A DNA stretch of 64,000 nucleotides from DAOULT01 sp964646625 (GTDB taxonomy: Bacteria > Chloroflexota > Anaerolineae > CAZYHC01), in the NCBI GenBank assembly GCA_964646625.1, contig CAZYHC010000014.1:34319-98318 (forward strand), given 5' to 3'. A model generated the notes under the pieces. It saw nothing but the letters and a program-made list of their open reading frames with translations, was not told the origin of the DNA and ran no database searches. This document shows, piece after piece, positions 61,285 through 64,000 of the stretch; the stretch's first letter is position 1, and each line of letters starts with the position of its first letter. Made by a program: the position numbers and the translations under genes.

Positions 61285-62376
61285 ATGCGCAAAAGAACGC
61301 TTTTGTATCTGATCTTGGCCCTCGTCATGTTGGGCGTTTTGGTGACACCCCTCGGGGCCCAGGAGGGCGAAACACTCAAAATAGCCTTCATGCACGTGGG
61401 GCCCATCACCGACATGGGCTGGACCTACGCCCACGACCAGGCCCGGCTTTGCCTGGAAGAGAACCTGGATTACATTGAAAAGCCGATCTCCTACGTGGAG
61501 AATATTCTGGAGGCCGCCGACGCCGAAAGGGTGCTGCGCGACTTCGCTCAAAAGGGCTTCGACATTATCTTCGCTACGGCAGACGGCTATAACCCGGCAG
61601 TGGCCACAGTGGCCCCAGATTTCCCGGACAAATATTTCTTTGTGATCGAGGGGCCATACGATCCGCCCGCGCCCAACATCGAGGGTTACTTTGGCCGCAT
61701 GTACCAGCCGCGTTACCTGTCCGGGCTGGTGGCCGGGTCGATGACCGAGAGCAACAAAATCGGCTACGTGGCAGCCCATCCCATTCCACAGGTCATCAAG
61801 GGCATCAATGGCTTTGCGCTGGGGGTGCGGGCCGTCAATCCTGAGGCCAGTGTCCACGTGGTCTGGACCAACACCTGGTACGACCCGGTCAGGGAAAGGG
61901 AGGCGGCCGAAGCCCTCCTCGACGAGGGATGTGACGTCATCGCCCAACACCAGGACAGCACCGAACCGCAGAAAGCGGCCGAAGAACGGGGGGTGTATGG
62001 CATCGGCTACGACGTGGATATGTCCCCCTTCGCTCCTGAAGCCACCCTGACCGGCCCGGTCTGGGATTGGTGCAGGTACTATCTGCCCAGGGTGGAAGCC
62101 ATCCACAACGGCACCTGGGTATCGAGTCGCTTCTTTGGGGGCATGGAAACGGGCGTGGTGGGCCTGGCGCCTATGAGCGACAAGGTGCCCCAGGACGTGC
62201 AGGCCCTGGTGGAGGAGACCAAACAGTTGATCCTGGATGGACACTGGGACGTCTTCACCGGCCCGATCTATAACCAGGAGGGCGAATTGGTGGTGCCCGA
62301 ATGCCAGCGCCTCAACGATTTTGAGATCAACTCCATGCGCTGGTTCGTGGAGGGCGTAATAGGCACCATTGAATAA
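61285..62376 (+). CDS. BMP-family substrate-binding protein
   Basis: A 363-residue exported protein. The signal peptide MRKRTLLYLILALVMLGVLV ends around LGAQE with no lipobox Cys. The mature part opens LKIAFMHVGPITDMGWTYAHDQ, the start of the BMP (basic membrane protein/Med) family, and includes VIEGPYDPPAPNIEGYFGRMY and GCDVIAQHQDSTEPQ. BMP proteins bind purine nucleosides, nucleobases or, in some cases, other small N-compounds for ABC import. No cognate ATPase or permease lies in the window, so it may pair with genes beyond the right edge. AGGAGG precedes ATG. Confidence 0.87.
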   Translation: MRKRTLLYLILALVMLGVLVTPLGAQEGETLKIAFMHVGPITDMGWTYAHDQARLCLEENLDYIEKPISYVENILEAADAERVLRDFAQKGFDIIFATADGYNPAVATVAPDFPDKYFFVIEGPYDPPAPNIEGYFGRMYQPRYLSGLVAGSMTESNKIGYVAAHPIPQVIKGINGFALGVRAVNPEASVHVVWTNTWYDPVREREAAEALLDEGCDVIAQHQDSTEPQKAAEERGVYGIGYDVDMSPFAPEATLTGPVWDWCRYYLPRVEAIHNGTWVSSRFFGGMETGVVGLAPMSDKVPQDVQALVEETKQLILDGHWDVFTGPIYNQEGELVVPECQRLNDFEINSMRWFVEGVIGTIE

Positions 62377-62381
62377 CGCTC

Positions 62382-62413
62382 AGGTGTCGGCACTTCCAAA
62401 GTGCCAGGCCCCT
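62382..62413. repeat. dispersed palindrome, copy E (degenerate)
   Basis: AGGTGTCGGCACTT at the left against AAGTGCCAGGCCCCT at the right; one arm has lost bases. It begins 6 nt after the BMP gene stop. Confidence 0.75.
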
Positions 62414-62495
62414 CGAGAGCTCCTCTCTCCCTTGAACAGACTTTTGAGGTTTATCCTTTTTCACGGAGCAAACTAATTTAAGGAGGTGCACTATC

Positions 62496-62834
62496 ATGAG
62501 ACCCACCGGCGTGACCATTATCGCCATTTTGCAGTTTATCGGCGGCGCGCTCAGTATCCTGGCCGGGGTGTTAGCTGCCATCTCGTTCCACCCTATTGAG
62601 GCGATAGTAGCCATTGTGCTGGGTGTAATCGGCCTGATACTGGGCATGGGGATGTGGACGCTTCAGAGTTGGGCCTGGACGGGGACGCTGATCATACAGG
62701 GTATCAACCTCATCCTCAACGTCGTAAACCTGTTGAGAGGGCAAGGTGTCTCCAATATCGTGGGCCTGATTATCGCCGCGATCATCGTCTACTACCTGAC
62801 CCGCCCGGAGGTGAGGGAAGCCTTCGGGAAGTAA
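62496..62834 (+). CDS. small four-helix membrane protein
   Basis: A 112-residue protein with four hydrophobic stretches, opening with VTIIAILQFIGGALSILAGV. It resembles small DUF2127- or DUF4870-type membrane proteins, but I cannot assign a family. AAGGAGG lies upstream of the ATG. It sits between two palindromic repeats and separates the BMP gene from the dehydrogenase subunits, so it may be unrelated to both. Confidence 0.7.
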   Translation: MRPTGVTIIAILQFIGGALSILAGVLAAISFHPIEAIVAIVLGVIGLILGMGMWTLQSWAWTGTLIIQGINLILNVVNLLRGQGVSNIVGLIIAAIIVYYLTRPEVREAFGK

Positions 62835-62868
62835 AATTTCAACCACAAAGCACACAAAGAGCAGAAAA

Positions 62869-62901
62869 AGGTGCCTGGCACTTCCAAAGTGCCAGGCACC
62901 T
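62869..62901. repeat. dispersed palindrome, copy F
   Basis: 33 nt with 15-bp arms (AGGTGCCTGGCACTT on the left) and a 3-nt loop, 35 nt past the small membrane-protein stop. An ACCACAAAGCACACAAAG stretch just before it is another typical dispersed repeat motif (from memory). Confidence 0.9.
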
Positions 62902-62940
62902 GATGTTGGTTATAAGCTGAGACGCAGGGGGTGGTTTTTC

Positions 62941-63825
62941 TTGGAAACGTTTGAATACCTCAAGCCTCAAACTCTGGAGGAAGCCAGTTCTTTCCTGGCC
63001 GCACACGCCGGGGCTAAAATCCTGGCCGGTGGGACTGACCTGCTCGTCCACGTGAGGAATAGGAGCATCGCCCCGCGTTACCTGGTGGATATCAAAAACC
63101 TCGACGGGTTGCGGGCCATCTCTTTCGACCAGTCCAGGGGGCTGACCATTGGAGCCACGGCCACTCTCAACGCCGTGGCCGCTTCGCCCCCGGTTCGAGA
63201 GCGGTATGGCCTGCTGGCCCAGGCCGCGGAGGCCGTAGGCTCGTATCAGATCCGCAACCGCGCCACCCTGGGCGGCAACCTGTGCAACGCCTCTCCCTCG
63301 GCCAACACCGCTCCGGCCCTGCTCGTCCTGGAAGCCGCGGCCTTAATCTTTGGCCCCAAAGGAGAGAGGACTGTGCCCCTGGCCGAATTTTTTACCGGGC
63401 CAAAGACAACTGTCCTCCAGCCGGGAGAGATCCTGATCGCCGTTCAGGTGCCTGTGCCGTCCCCGGCAGCCAAAGGGTGTTACCTCAAGCTGGGGCGCTG
63501 CGCGGCGGTTGATCTATCCATCGTCGGGGTGGCCGTCCTGGGCTTCCCAACGCAAAGCCGCCTGGCCTCGCGCCGGCGGAGCAGCGGGTACGAGTTCCGC
63601 ATTGCACTGGAGGCCGTGGCCCCCACGCCTATCCGTGTCCCCCGTGCGGAGGAGATTCTGGCCCAGTCCGTCGATGACCGATCCATCGAAAAGGCGGCCC
63701 AGGCAGCCAGGGAGACCGCCTGCCCTATCAGCGACGTGCGCGGCAGCGAAGAGTACCGCCTGGCTATGGTGCATAACCTGACCCGCCGGGGGGTGCGAGA
63801 GGTGTTGAGGGAGCTAGGAGGATGA
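62941..63825 (+). CDS. xanthine-dehydrogenase-family FAD-binding subunit (CoxM/CutM)
   Basis: A 294-residue FAD subunit of molybdenum hydroxylases. FAD motifs are AKILAGGTDLLVHVRN near residue 28 and IRNRATLGGNLCNASPSANTA near 103. The C-terminal CO-dehydrogenase-type domain is present. TTG 62941 begins ETFEYLKPQTLEEA, the usual family start, after a GGGGTGG site. The 2Fe-2S subunit overlaps by 4 nt, and the Mo subunit should follow past the window edge. Substrates include purines, aldehydes and N-heterocycles; the neighbouring BMP protein favours a purine-like one. Confidence 0.9.
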   Translation: METFEYLKPQTLEEASSFLAAHAGAKILAGGTDLLVHVRNRSIAPRYLVDIKNLDGLRAISFDQSRGLTIGATATLNAVAASPPVRERYGLLAQAAEAVGSYQIRNRATLGGNLCNASPSANTAPALLVLEAAALIFGPKGERTVPLAEFFTGPKTTVLQPGEILIAVQVPVPSPAAKGCYLKLGRCAAVDLSIVGVAVLGFPTQSRLASRRRSSGYEFRIALEAVAPTPIRVPRAEEILAQSVDDRSIEKAAQAARETACPISDVRGSEEYRLAMVHNLTRRGVREVLRELGG

Positions 63826-64000
63826 CCATTGTGAAGCATAAAATCACCCTTACCGTCAACGGCTCGGTGGAGATGCTGGAGGTGGAGCCTCGCCGTACCC
63901 TGCTCCAGGTTCTGCGCGAGGACCTGGCCCTGACCGGCCCCAAGATCGGCTGCGAGGCCGGCGAGTGTGGGGCCTGCGCCGTTCTTTTCGACGGCCAGCC
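63822..64000 (+). CDS. xanthine-dehydrogenase-family 2Fe-2S subunit (CoxS), cut by window end
   Basis: The first 59 residues are visible: ITLTVNGSVEMLEV, RTLLQVLREDLALTG and GCEAGECGACAVLFDGQ, the plant-type 2Fe-2S ligand motif. ATG 63822 overlaps the FAD-subunit stop (ATGA). GGAGG lies just upstream. Confidence 0.9.
   Translation, partial: MTIVKHKITLTVNGSVEMLEVEPRRTLLQVLREDLALTGPKIGCEAGECGACAVLFDGQ

Noticed and set aside
60685..62244. 519-codon minus-strand frame spanning the nitrilase and BMP genes
   Set aside because: It runs through two well-supported genes and an intergenic repeat, with no domain match.
18015..62901. The dispersed palindromes as CRISPR repeats or transposon ends
   Set aside because: They are single copies far apart, palindromic, and show no target duplications or linked transposase.
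1..64000. tRNA, rRNA or origin of replication
   Set aside because: No cloverleaf-like sequence, rRNA core motif or DnaA-box cluster was recognised on reading both strands.

Overview
The window reads as accessory-rich chromosome from an uncultured bacterium, most likely Chloroflexota (Anaerolineae-like). I infer this from gene style: two PknB-type kinases with Pro/Thr-rich linkers, a very large secreted alpha-2-macroglobulin, CoxM/CoxS-type dehydrogenase subunits and a sigma-factor/transposase unit. No rRNA or tRNA was seen, so the phylum is a guess. Most of the window is G+C-rich. The first 13.6 kb, the methyltransferase at 14.5-15.3 kb, and the middle of the methyltransferase-nuclease near 35.4-35.8 kb are visibly more A+T-rich, which suggests transfer.

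Layout. (1) 1-13.6 kb: one tightly packed plus-strand defence operon resembling BREX type 4 (PAPS-reductase-like protein, PglY/BrxC-like ATPase, PglZ, BrxL). It also carries a DUF4007-like protein, a small BrxF-like P-loop protein and two terminal AAA ATPases, the last fused to an AlbA_2 domain. (2) 13.7-18 kb: a minus-strand three-gene methyltransferase operon abutting IS701 and ISKra4 transposase remnants, then a sigma-70-like gene overlapping a transposase-like gene. (3) 18-38.5 kb: alpha-2-macroglobulin, DUF362, B12-radical SAM, aldo/keto reductase, a NACHT-FGE protein with an Mrr-like N-terminus, a PknB-type kinase, argJ, a methyltransferase-nuclease fusion, a PD40 lipoprotein and a methyltransferase. 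(4) 38.5-45.4 kb, minus strand: two FeoC-like proteins, four more methyltransferase genes, FeoB split into two genes, and a double FeoA. (5) 45.7-50.8 kb: a complete branched-chain/amide-type ABC transporter (SBP, two ATPases, two permeases) behind a structured leader. (6) 50.8-54.3 kb: a putative small RNA with its own promoter and terminator, a toxin-antitoxin-like locus with a frameshifted PIN gene, and a second kinase. (7) 54.4-64 kb: FdrA, DUF1116, cyclase-family hydrolase, nitrilase-family hydrolase, BMP-family binding protein and xanthine-dehydrogenase-like FAD and 2Fe-2S subunits. This set suggests uptake and breakdown of a purine, ureide or oxamate-type compound.

A 33-bp near-perfect palindrome (core GTGCCTGGCACTT...) occurs six times, always between genes and usually just after a stop codon. 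The feo and transporter operons are driven by divergent back-to-back promoters (TTGACA-17-TATAAT and TTGACA-17-TATATT). The strongest candidates for undescribed biology are the extended BREX-4-like operon, the NACHT-FGE fusion, the transporter leader, the small RNA near 50.9 kb, and the sigma-transposase unit whose ribosome binding site lies in a hairpin.
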